Assembly (NCBI GenBank): GCA_004352715.1
Contig: SCFE01000082.1
Location: 234,808 to 298,807, forward strand
Direction: 5' to 3'
Origin: Hofstenia miamia
Lineage: Eukaryota > Xenacoelomorpha > Acoela
Length of the DNA: 64,000 nt
Shown: positions 1 to 11,088 of the stretch, one piece after another
Layout: every line of letters begins with the position of its first letter
Numbering within the stretch: the stretch's first letter is position 1
Translations under genes and position numbers: made by a program
Notes under the pieces: generated by a model
Databases searched by the model: none
What the model saw: the letters and a program-made list of their open reading frames with translations, nothing else
Told to the model about the DNA's origin: nothing

Positions 1-400
1 CATTCTTTCAAAATTTATCAACTAGATAAGATAAGATAAGAGATTCTATATTCAGATAAATGTTTACAATTCAATAACTGATAATTTATCTGAATAGCGT
101 CATAAATTACAAAAGAGTAACCAATCTACAAATCAACATACATTACAAAAAGTAACAATTCTTACAGGCTATGGATGAATTACTTTATATTGATATTTTA
201 ATGACGAGTTATCGTATATTCATTGTTGTAAAATTTAAATCCTAACCATGATGTACCTAAAATATATTTTTGCTTAAGGATGATTTTTAAACGCTTTTTA
301 AAAGGTTTCAATTTTTCAATGCTTTTAATTTTTTTAGGTAGCGAATTCCAGGTTCGAATTGCGACATTAATGAAAGATTTCTTCAAAACTTTTTTCTTAT
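1..400 (-). mobile_element. 3' end of a degenerate non-LTR retrotransposon (LINE)
   Basis: Read on the minus strand, 386 to 198 encodes 62 residues that look like the extreme C-terminus of a CR1/Jockey-type reverse transcriptase: an AIRTWNSLP block followed by FKKRLK, the usual 'x-R-x-W-N-S-L-P ... F-K-x-x-L' ending of such ORF2 proteins. It ends in a stop near 198. Below that lies an AT-rich 3' UTR, and at 22-42 an ATAAG repeat (CTTAT on the element strand), which I read as the microsatellite tail of the insertion. No upstream RT domain is visible in frame, so the copy is 5' truncated or decayed. The family match is from memory of the motif. Confidence 0.6.
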
Positions 401-654
401 ACTAAGAAAGTTTTTCTTAACTAAGAAAGTTGGCACAATAATTATGACTTAGTTTACTGCTGGTCTTACGATGAATCCAAATTTTCAGCTTTTTTGAATG
501 AATATATCCCAAGAGTGGTCCTTTAATAAAGGAAAAGGAGGCAGTGTTCTATTCTTAGTACTAAAAAAATTCACTGCTCAGAAAAATTCATTTTAAAAGT
601 GAGATACAAAGTATGACAAAAATCAAAAGTAAATCTTGGATTGACGAATTCTAC

Positions 655-720
655 TAAGATAAGATAAGGTAAGATAAGATAAGAACATCTTTATTCAGTA
701 CAGTTTTTAAATTCAACAAA
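655..720 (-). mobile_element. second LINE 3' end with ATAAG microsatellite tail
   Basis: An ATAAG/AAGAT repeat at about 656-682 is followed by ATCTTTATTCAGTACAG and an AT-rich stretch. The first LINE tail near position 22-85 has the same order: repeat, then TTCTATATTCAG, then TTCAATAA. On the minus strand both read as a LINE 3' UTR running into a CTTAT tail. This copy is therefore probably a severely 5'-truncated insertion of the same family. Confidence 0.45.
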
Positions 721-724
721 ATTG

Positions 725-1246
725 CTGTTTGAAAAAAATATGTACAAAACCAAGGACGTTAATATTGTATTTGATAGACTCGAGGCAGAATTTGGTGTAA
801 TTCGTCAACGATCCATGCCTGCTGCTGAGCTTGCTTCTATTGATAGTGCTCGTAGTTTTGTTCTGAACTACAAATTTTCTGACTGTGAAGACGATGCTCT
901 ATTTTATGTTGCAGGTTATTTGGCATTTAAGGAAAACTTGCCTTCAGCTACATGGGAATCAGAGTATTCAAATAGTTCGACATTCCTTAATTTTGTTTCC
1001 GGGGAAACTTGAAAATTCCATCTGAAAGACTTTTTCAATATTCAAATTTGCCTAACATAACTTGCGTTTCTCTTTTTAAAAGCTTTTGCTATCACTCGTG
1101 GAAAATTATTTTTTTGATGATTTCATCAACAATTCATTGATAAGATCATTGGCTCTTATTTTAATGAAAGGAACCATTATGAAGCAGAATACAGCTCACG
1201 AAGCTCAAAAACTTCTCGTGTAAAGCGAAAGTTTTCAAATAAATAG
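725..1246 (+). pseudogene. P-element/THAP-like transposase remnant, C-terminal part
   Basis: A 96-codon open frame ends in a TGA at 1010-1012. It contains DALFYVAGYLAFK, the 'YIAGYVAxK' block seen near the C-terminus of P-element/THAP9-type transposases. A one-base frame change near 1005 lets the reading continue as NLKIPSERLFQ, which resembles the family block 'GGLxxPSxxLF'. The tail is broken by further stops and ends in a lysine/arginine-rich stretch up to a TAG at 1244-1246. No THAP zinc finger or RNase H-like N-terminal part is seen nearby. A decayed fragment of a larger unrelated protein remains possible. Confidence 0.45.
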
Positions 1247-3747
1247 ATAATTTTAATTCTTTGATTTGTTTTTTTATGAATGTTTTTAAGATTGCAAATA
1301 TATGTAAATATTTATTACTTTTATTGTATTCTCAATCTATTTCTAATATTTACTTTTTGAATTTGTATATTAGTAGTTAATTATCAAAATTGTCAATACA
1401 AGCATATATTCATTGTCAGCCTACCGATTTTTCTACACAGTTATTAGAGTTGTGAGTCTTGTATATTGACGTCCTTGCTAGTACTTGCAATTAATATTTT
1501 TCTAAGTGGCCGAATATCTTTTACCATGACTGTACAATTATTCATTACTATGAAAAAAACAATACAAGATTTAGCATTTTCAGAAAAAAACCTAAAAATG
1601 AACATGAATATTTGTGAATTTATTGCTAAAAAATCGAGGTACATGCTGCAGTAAATAAAATAATTCATAGTGGCAAATCAATTGAAAATAATGAAGGTCA
1701 TAAAACACTAGTAAACTTTGACAGTGAAAGTCGAAAATTTCCCAAAAAATTTAGCTTTCATTATGTAATATAATATGCATTTTTAAACAAAATCTGTAAA
1801 CCAAAAAAATATATCTTGTGGTCGATCTAAGACTCCCGGTTGGTTTAGGTATTACTTCGAATTAACACCTCAACTAAAATTCAAATGTAAGATTGCGAAT
1901 TCTATTTTCACTCCTTTTCAATACATATATTTTATTAAAATATTTGTATTTTAAAACTTTCCTTACCTAAACCCTTGTCATTATGTGCAAAAAGTTTAAA
2001 CGGTTATAAGGAGAAAGACTTAATAAAATTATTGAATGTAAATTTTGGAAACAGTTACTATTTTCACTGAGATACAAATGCAAATTATCACTCATGCATC
2101 AAATCAGAGTCATCGAAGTAATTGTTTTGCAAGACAACAAATTCTACTCGATATCATTATTCAATTCATTTCTTTCTGCTGCTTTTTGTTTCCTTGTTAA
2201 TCAAAAGATGCCCCTACATTATGAAGCCTAACAATAACAGATACGAAAGATAAGCGTCATAATTCCTCATCCAGATGAAAAATTCACCTAATTTTTCAAA
2301 TTGACAGGAGCTTAAAGTGGAAATATTCTTCTGGATCATTCAATCTTACAGTTAAGGAAGTAAGAATTAAGGAATTTAAGCTATAGACTGGATATTGGTA
2401 TATAGCTTTGTTTGATCCATTTTATGGTAGATTTAATAATAGTCCTACAATTTGGGTTAACAAAAACTACATTCTTAATCATGTTAAAACAAAACCAAAA
2501 CCAACGCAAAAATATCCACAACTATGAAATCGAATACTACAGCATTAGCAACAATTAAATCAACTTCCATAGCATCATCAACTTCAGTGGATCTTTCCAT
2601 AAATATGTCGGATCCAATGTATTCTGCTGACATTTTCACAAATATTATCAAAATTTGCTCATTTCACAAAAGCATATATACAAACAACTTCAAGATTTTT
2701 CTTTAAAATTACTTTTAGTTTGATGCATATTTCAATTTCTTTTTGTACTATAGTCAGCGTTAATAAACTTCAAATCTCTTAACTTATCGTAGAACAATTC
2801 AAGCCCGTGCAATTTGCATAAATATGATATTTAGGCTTATGGGATCTTAGAGGGTTGTAATTCTCAATTTCTATAAGAAATTCGTTCCGCAGATGGATTT
2901 ATGCATGCATGAAGGAATTATGCATTTCTATTTTCTTGAATATTACTTGCGTTTGTTGTAGGATTGAATAGTTTTAACTTGTTTTGTATTTTCCTCGTAA
3001 ATAAATACTTTCAACTTTCATTTGTCCGTTTTAGAAAAAATGGCCGTTAACTATAGACAAATGTGTTTTTGTAGCACTAAATCTGAATTTGTGAGGACCC
3101 CTCCCCCTAGAAGTGAACTGGATAAATCCCTAATCAATTACAAATAATGACCTCATAATGATGAACTATTTCGAGAACTATCAAAACGTGAATTTATTTG
3201 TATTCAAGAAAGTGTACATTTTTGGCTAGTTCACATTACAAAAGATATTTCTAAGAATTTCAATATTAAATGTTTTCTTAAATCTAGTAAGAATATTTCT
3301 ATGATAATCACGGTTACACTTTGAGTTTTTTTTGATCCTATACCACTTCTAGTGTATACAATATTAAATCTATTACAAGTAAACGAAATAAAAAATTTTC
3401 CTAGCTACTTAGCACCCAATAAGTTTTTGTTTATTGAGTTTTTGTGAAAATTTTTAAGGATAATTAATAATAAACAGTTTTCTGTTTTTATATATCGATA
3501 ACCTTGTGAAGGAAATTCAATCTTTTGATAAATGAATATTGATGAAACACTATGTGTAGCCCACTTTCAGCAGTATTAGATTTTTTGCTTTAAATTGAGA
3601 TTATATTATTATATATCTATGATAACTCCGTTGAAATTCTTTGCACCCCAAAACTTATTGGCTTGATACACACTGCATATGGTCTAATTCGTTGATTACT
3701 TTACTTCGACCAAATTAATTCGAGTTATTGATTTACCTACACACAAG
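1247..3747. other. AT-rich noncoding stretch, no gene recognised
   Basis: Only short open frames occur here, with low-complexity or biased composition (for example a serine/threonine-rich one at 2524-2706). I see no conserved domain, splice-joined coding segment, RNA gene or clear repeat boundary. Confidence 0.5.
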
Positions 3748-4189
3748 CAGGCCCGTGCCTAGCATTTTTAAGTTAAAGTGCATAGCTTTTGTTTAGAATT
3801 CATGAGTACCTTTTGCAATAGCAGGCTCATAAACACGTTCAACCAAGGCGGCATGTTGTGCATGTGCACATGACAAAGTATGAGTTTGCCTTGTTTACTG
3901 CTAGTAACTGCTTCAGCCACTAAAGTAGTCTTGAATTATACCAACTTCCAACTTAAATGTAATAGAATTAATTGCTACTAGTGAAGGAGTATTTTAATGC
4001 TCTAAGTTTTAAATGCTTATGCTAAAATTATTTGGTTTGATTAGTGATTCAATGAATGAAGTATGAAAACTACATTATTGTATGAAATAATGTGATATTG
4101 ATGACCGAAAATGATTTTGTATTGAGAACGCAAGGGGCGCAAATGGCTCAACAGGAGCCATGACTACTGCCCCTTAGACATGGCCCTTG
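3748..4189. mobile_element. probable hAT-like MITE
   Basis: The left end begins CAGGCCCGTGCCTAG and the right end is CTTAGACATGGCCCTTG. The reverse complement of the right end (CAAGGGCCATGTCTAAG) aligns with the left end with small gaps. The bases flanking the two ends, CACACAAG (3740-3747) and CAAACAAA (4190-4197), agree at 6 of 8 positions, as expected for a decayed 8-bp hAT target duplication. The interior has no transposase. Confidence 0.4.
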
Positions 4190-4329
4190 CAAACAAATCT
4201 GGATATATTTTGGATCTTGCATTCATCAACACAAAAATGTCATCGTCAATTTGTTATATTAAATTACAACTACTATGTAAAAATATATTCATAAAGTGGC
4301 ACTGTTATACTTTGTCATCGTTCTATTAT

Positions 4330-6800
4330 CTCAATTCCTGTACTCAATCTTGACCATTTTGATTGTGGTTGTGCTACGATCTACTGTTTACCGCCCAATG
4401 CCTTACTAGTAATATGCGTCTATAACCCTCTTATTCTAGTAATACTGTGTCACTGTTTAAGAACTAATTTTCTTCTTTGATCACTGTTTTGTATTTTTCA
4501 AAAATTGCTAAAATGTTCATAATACCACAACTCTTCACAATTTGAGAGTAGTTTTTGGCGATTTTGGCTACCCTGGCATCATTGATTTTGAGCTATTCCA
4601 AACTTCTAATGACGAAGTTCAGTTTCTTCTAAATTTTTGTTTGAAAACAACTTTAATCCGTTGGTTGATTTTGAAACTCGTTTTTTTTGGTAACACTTTT
4701 GACCTTATATTCACAGACTGTTACTCAATAAAAATTTGTAACTCTAAAAATTTCATTGATGCGGAGGAGTGAATTCTGCTTCGTAGGAGCATTTAAATTT
4801 TGATAATGCGGCTATAGCCGGATAATCGCCTCGTGTAAACGGCCCTATTGCTAAAAGTTATTCAAAGATTTTTGTCAGGTATTTCTCATCTTCATTACAT
4901 ACTACCATTCTATTTTTCATCACACTCTTCAACATAGTTATTCCGTAATGTTACGCAGAGGTTCTGCATATCTAAGGTTCTCTACTCATTTTAATCTTAA
5001 CAATTATCTACATGTTTGTAAAGATCGTCAAGAATCAGTTGCATAAGATCGGATATGTAATATTGCGCAATTTGCTGCCACTGATTCTTTATCTTCAAAT
5101 TGCTAAAATCTATTCAAACTCATGAATTTCCACTATGTTTTGTTTTTGATGGAATGGGGCTTACTAATAATGATGACATTGCTATTTACTTTAACATATT
5201 TTTTGCATCTATTTGTTCTCCCTCCTCTAAAATAATCTCCACAACTCATTGCCGCTTAACATATATATTGTACATAATGCTCGTTTACAAGTTAAGTCTG
5301 GGAGATCCTCTGAAAATTGGATGGTGTATTCTAAGTAAGTTTGCCTCTTGTTTGTCCCCACATGTGTTGAACCTCTTTCGTGAGATCTGCTTTTCTTGCA
5401 ATAATCCTTCTCACTGCAAGATTTATACTATATTTCCTCTTCCCAAATTGGACTCCAAGCACTTGATTTCCAATTGTAGACCTATAGGCATTCTTCCTAA
5501 GTTATCCCTCATGTTTGAAGGTATTTTCTTTAAATAGTTGTATGATATTAGTTATGACTATGTCTCACCTCACCAGTTTGGTATTTTCATAAAAAGGCCA
5601 CTGACAATTCAATTATTGATTTTTCTTAAGTATATCTATTCAATTATGACTCCCACATTTTTGGCTTTGTCTTAGATTTCGCTCTTAGCAAGGCTTTTGA
5701 CTTTTGTACAACATCACATCCTTATCCAAAAACTGAGATATGCTGGTGTTGGAGGTCTTCTTCTTCATCTAATATATTCGAGAATCTCTCTGATCGACTT
5801 TAATAACTCCCTGTCTGATATCTTGCCAGTCACTAGTGGCGTTTCTCAGGGATCAATTTTGAGACCTTTATTCTTTGTTTTATTTATTAATGATATCTCA
5901 GTACATTTATTCAGGGAAAATTACTTATATTCCGATAACCTAAAGATTTGCCAACATGTTGTTGAATGATATGCCAAGTGTTGATAACTGGTGCCAAAAA
6001 TGGGACTTCTCTTAATAATAAATAGTAGAAATGTCTCACCACCAACTTCCTTTTAGTAATGCATTTCCCTTTCCTGAAGTAACTATTTTTAAAGATCTAG
6101 GAATTTACTTTAATTACGAATTATCTTGGTCCTATCATATCAGTATGCGCCTTCGTAAAGATAATAACACCTTCATGTTAGTGAAATAAAATATTCATTT
6201 TAACATGCATTAATTCTAAACATTCAATTTATAAATCTATGGTGCTGTCCATTCTTCTGTTTGGTTCTCAAATTTGGTACTACTTTTGAACAGAATTGGA
6301 AATCTTTGAGAAGATTCAAAGTAGGTGCACGCGTTGGATTATTTCTGGTAAAGGTAAATTATCGTATCACCAATGACTTCTTAGACTCGATCTCTTACTA
6401 ATATGTTTAACTCTACAAAATGCGAATCTATCGTTTTCTATACTTGCTTGACGGGAAAATATGACATGAATATTTGGGATTTCATTTCGTTATACATTCC
6501 TGTCAGGCAAGGGGATTCTTCCAACGTGGTTACGTTCATTTCATCACAATGTAAGTATTAACGAACCTAGAGTTTCTTTTTTAAAAGAATCTATTTTGAT
6601 AAATTTCATTCAATTTATGCGTTTGCTGAAATTGTTCTTTCTTGATTATTTAAGGAATTCTTATGTAGAATCGTCGATGTGTTTTGGTTTTCTTGTATAT
6701 CGATGCCTTACTTGTAACAATCATCTTCAAAGTATGTATTTTACTAATATATATTAATCCTTAAATGTATCTTTGTTAGTTAAAATAAAGTTCTTTTTGT
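4330..6800 (+). mobile_element. degenerate APE-type LINE (endonuclease plus reverse transcriptase)
   Basis: Domains appear in the right order but in broken frames. Near 4375 is a 'VYRP'-like endonuclease strand. At 4551-4571 is FGDFGYPGIID (family 'GDFN.P.IDW'), and at 4690-4720 is GNTFDLIFTD ('LDLIFT'). At 5400-5530 the RT entry region reads CRPIGILPKLSLMFE. At 5690-5950 come 'HHILIQKLRYAGVGG', 'SGVSQGSILRPLFFVLFINDI' and YSDNLKI, where the catalytic FADD box would be; the double aspartate is lost. At 6085-6130 is FKDLGIYFN, and at 6295-6350 IQSRCTRWISG. Stops and frameshifts break every segment, so it is inactive. The layout fits CR1/Jockey-like LINEs. Confidence 0.8.
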
Positions 6801-7421
6801 TGTTGTCTGTTGGTGTATATTCTTGGTATGTGTATGCCAAATATAAGAGCAGTTTTCAATTTTGCTATATTAATTACTTCCTATTCTCTACACATAATTA
6901 TTAGAGACTGCCAAGCCAAAAAATTTGAAGCTCATTTGCAATTCTACATTATTAAGAAATTTGAATTGGAAGTAATTTCAGAAGTTTATTGTGCTCATAT
7001 TTAACAAATTGGTAGCAAGCTGTTAAAATTAATAGTATCTATTCTGAATATATGTCTGGAATTAATGGCGTTCCGCCGGATTAGTTGTTGGAATCTATAT
7101 TGTTTATTACATATCTTAATGATCTTTAACTGTTGTATACTAAATATATTCTTTTTTAAATGCGGGTGATCTAGAAATTGTTCTAATGATGATATTCTTA
7201 ATGTAATCAAACGGATATTTCAAATTTAATGCTAGCCTTAATATATTTTAACTTTTTGTAGTCCTCATCTCTTATCTTTCAATTGAAAATGGAGATATGT
7301 GCTGTTCAAATACGGTTGTTGTTTTTTACCTTGCGCTTTCAAGTGATCTAATATAGTCTTTCCATATATTAATACAATACAGAACTGCAACATAGGTATT
7401 TTGAACTTGGAAAAACAAGTT
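6801..7421. other. AT-rich noncoding stretch
   Basis: Only short frames of biased composition occur; nothing recognised as a gene or repeat boundary. Confidence 0.5.
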
Positions 7422-7770
7422 AGTGTTAATCTGCAGTCTTGTCCATTGGACAGATATTTCTGCCCAATCCTATGCTATTCAATAAAAAATTCAAAAATTG
7501 TCCAATTGGAATCAAATTGTATTCCAATGTAAGTTTCAATTCGTTAAACCAAATTTTCTTTACAACATACCTAAGATGCTTTTGANNNNNNNNNNNNNNN
7601 NNNNNNAGTGTTAATCTGCAGTCTTGTCCATTGGACAGATATTTCTGCCCAATCCTATGCTATTCAATAAAAAATTCAAAAATTGTCCAATTGGAATCAA
7701 ATTGTATTCCAATGTAAGTTTCAATTCGTTAAACCAAATTTTCTTTACAACATACCTAAGATGCTTTTGA
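7422..7770. repeat. 164-bp direct duplication flanking an assembly gap
   Basis: 7422-7585 and 7607-7770 carry the same 164-base sequence, separated only by a run of 21 N (7586-7606). Both copies begin AGTGTTAATCTGCAG and end GATGCTTTTGA. Such identical flanks are the usual result of two contig ends that overlap but were not merged, so the locus probably has one copy. Confidence 0.85.
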
Positions 7771-8975
7771 TTTACATAAAATTTCAAAAAGCATTATATC
7801 ACACGTACTGAAATTTACATTTCGTTTGCATCACATTCTGAGTGGATACATAAAAGAAATACGATGAAAGCAATTTCTTACATGCTTAGCATATGAAAAT
7901 CAGATAAATTCATTTGAAACAGTATCGAACATTCTGTTGAAAAAAGATATTCATATAAAATGAATAAGTCGGAAGCGGGCAATGTATTTAGTCATACACC
8001 ACAACCAAAAAATCATTTACATGATTGAATAATTTGGAAACTACTCTGTATTACATCAAATTCAGTAACTATGATCGAAAAATGTAAATAGGCATTAAGT
8101 GTCAGGATTTTACCAATATTTCAAGGTCTGAAGACTTCGTATTTCCTCAAAAACAAAGATTTTATTCCAACTCTTTTAGTAAAACTATAAATGTGATACA
8201 TGTGAAGGTTCATTCATTGACGAAGCAAAAGGGGCTATTGGAATACAAAATTTCAGAGCACATTCGAGAACATATCTTCAGTCTGAAATATATTGTTATG
8301 AATTTTGAACCTAAGAGGAAATACTTTACTATTTCATTTAAAACCAAGCATTTGAAAATTGACAGAAGCTACAATGATAAAAGAAAATGAGAATAATATA
8401 TTAAATATTAAATTTTTTTTAAAAATAAACATATTGTTAGTAAAAACATAAGTTGGAGTTTATTTTGTTTCACTAATAATAAAAGGTAAATTATATCATG
8501 CACTAGAATTTAATGCAAATAAATTTTGGAATTTCGGAGAAAAGTGTTGTTTTGTTATACACTTTAACAGTTTGTAGTTATTTAATTTAGATGGGAATGT
8601 TTATTTCTATTTCAAGAATAGATGCAATGAAATGATAAAGAATAATGTCAAGCTTTTCGTACGTGCTATATGTACAGTATTTGGGCAAGAGGATTAATGA
8701 GTTTTAAATTATCCATATACTAATGCACTTCTATCTTTCAAATCATTTTCATATCGTCCTCTAAAGAATTCTAATTTGAAGCAGTATTATGTCTGCACCT
8801 TGCTGGCTTCTGTTAAAATATGTTGCAATACGTATGAACGTAAACAGAGAAAACGTAAAATTCTTGATGCCTGTGAAACAAACATTGCAAAACTTCAACG
8901 CTGTCTACTTCTACTGATTGGATAATTTTTGAAGATAATTTGCTAGAGAATGAATGCAATGTCATTGAAGAATAC

Positions 8976-8982
<7 letters not shown>
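7771..8982. other. AT-rich noncoding stretch
   Basis: The longest frame here (8193-8390, 65 codons) has no recognisable domain and a composition expected from AT-rich DNA. No repeat boundary was seen. Confidence 0.45.

Positions 8983-9021
<39 letters not shown>
8983..9021. repeat. (TA)n microsatellite
   Basis: About 19 TA units in a row. Confidence 0.95.
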
Positions 9022-9023
<2 letters not shown>

Positions 9024-9603
9024 TCATTTAAAGTATATATACGTAGTATGATTGCTATAGGAATACATTTCCTGAGGAGTTAAAGCATCTGTACTTTGTT
9101 GGGAAGGTGGGAGGGGAACGATTTCCTCGTTCCCCCTCTAGGGCACCTTTCATCCACCCCTTTTAGAGATGTTCAAATAAAAAATATAAATAATAGGAAT
9201 CAATGGTCAAAATGGCTCCACAATTTTTGGGCTGAACCCAAACTATATGTTCGATTAAGTACCATCACCCAACCCCACTCAACCTAACTCATCATTAATC
9301 TAAGTATTGGCACAACTCTGAACCATGCCAGTAAATTGCCATGTCAATTACGAATTCAAAATGATAAATGCAAAAATACTAAATCTATGAAACACTATTC
9401 AAATCAAACGTATTCGAACAATTTAAAGAAAATAAGATCTTAAAAAATCTAATGATTACCTTTGCTCAGTAATTATGAGCGCCGAATATCTCTGAAATAA
9501 GGGGAAAGAACTTTAGATGTTAAAAATTTTTCTCATAATAGCAGAAGAAGATATTTATATCGGAAGAAATCAATGTTTATTGAAACAACATTGCACAATG
9601 CAA
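9022..9603. other. noncoding stretch with a locally GC-richer block
   Basis: 9100-9290 is GC-richer than its surroundings and includes GGGAAGGTGGGAGGGG and an ACCCAACCCC / CAACCTAACTC run. A short frame through it (9096-9287) has no recognisable domain. The block is probably part of an old repeat, but I could not find its ends. Confidence 0.35.
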
Positions 9604-9803
9604 AGTGGCAGTAATAAAAACATAGAATTAGAAAACTACGACTCAAAGTGTGGCAAATAATTATATTTTAGTCCAGTACAACCCAAGCCACAAACACAAA
9701 TTTAGTGGCAGTAATAAAAACATAGAATTAGAAAACTACGACTCAAAGTGTGGCAAATAATTATATTTTAGTCCAGTACAACCCAAGCCACAAACACAAA
9801 TTT
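9604..9803. repeat. two-copy tandem repeat, 100-bp unit
   Basis: The 100-base unit starting AGTGGCAGTAATAAAAACAT (9604-9703) is followed directly by a second copy (9704-9803). The copies appear identical by eye apart from the junction base. Confidence 0.9.
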
Positions 9804-10898
9804 TGTGCACACCCCAACCCACATACGAAATTTATAAGTACAACCTAACCTATGACCAACACAAAAGTCATCCGACCCTTTCCCCCCCCCTAATAACATC
9901 ATTTTTCTTCAAATAATCAATTTTATGAACAAATACAAATGATATAAAATTTATTTGTAGGAGAAATAGACACTTAAAAGAGTACGAATATATTTGTGTT
10001 AAGTATATCTTCAGAATGTCTGGTTAGGATGACATTGGATAATTACTTTCCCAATGTGTTCAATTTATTGTTGGCCTCCACCTGCCAAATATTAGCTTTT
10101 TGTGGTCTTGGAACATAATTTTCAAATGATTTGTGATTCCAAAATATCGATATTTTTACGTTCACTTAGTATTCACCATATGTAAGCAATAGTCCTGCCA
10201 AGCCCCCATGGTACTAAAAGTGAAACAGGAATTTTGTTGCGCCAAATGCAATTTTGTCACACATACGTTATTGAATTTTTGTTTCCCGACACACACTTGA
10301 CAACTGCATTACGAAACTTTAGCAATTCTGCTGCTTGCAACAATCATTACAAAACTAACATAGCAGACAATTTTAATCATGATTCAAAGAGTCTTAGAGT
10401 ATAATTCTGGTTTCTTATTAAATAGAACAATATAACAAAATTACCAGCAAATGGATAGGTTCCAATTATTGAATTCCCACTATATTAGTATATGGCAAAA
10501 TTTAATGATTGTTTTGTTTTAGTATTTGACTGTATTGTGAAGCAAAAGCCAAAAAATTTAGTTGACACTTTGGCAAATCACACTCAATAATTTAATGATT
10601 TGAGATTTTTTGATTTTGATTGTTCCGAATTTAATGTTCTAAATAGTTTAAGCTTTATATTTAAGGGAATATTATGTCCTAAATGTTAAAGCAATTTAGA
10701 TAATATTTTTATTCATTATATTGAGCAATATTGGTGATTTTGTTAACGCAAGCCAAGGAAATCCGGAGTTTACCATGGTTACAATATATTCATTTCAAGA
10801 TTAAATAGATGACTTAAGCTACATACGTTCTTAAATAGAAATCAAATTCCCACAATTTCATGCGTTGATATATTCATACTGCGCTATAATTCACAAAA
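9804..10898. other. 5' flank of tektin-1
   Basis: AT-rich sequence upstream of the tektin-1 start. It holds a run of C at about 9880-9889 and CCTAACC-like motifs near 9841-9850. No TATA box or initiator can be called with confidence. No protein-coding exon was recognised. Confidence 0.4.
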
Positions 10899-11088
10899 AT
10901 GGCAAAAGTAAAATCTTTTCCACAAATATTTTCGGACGAAGAATGGAAAACTGCAATGAATGAAACATTTGAATCGGCGGAGGCTGGAAGATCTATTGCA
11001 GAGCGACTTCGTTCGGAGGCCCAGCGGCTTATCAATTGGAGTGATAAATTATCAAAGGATGGCCAAGAAGCTTCCGATAAGCGATTAG
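10899..11088 (+). CDS. TEKT1: tektin-1 exon 1
   Basis: 190 nt, residues 1-63 plus one base. It encodes the N-terminal helix with the 'AERLRSEAQRLI' block (family 'SERLVAESQRLV'). The donor after 11088 is GTAATA. Upstream of the ATG is CACAAAA and an in-frame TAA. Confidence 0.9.
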
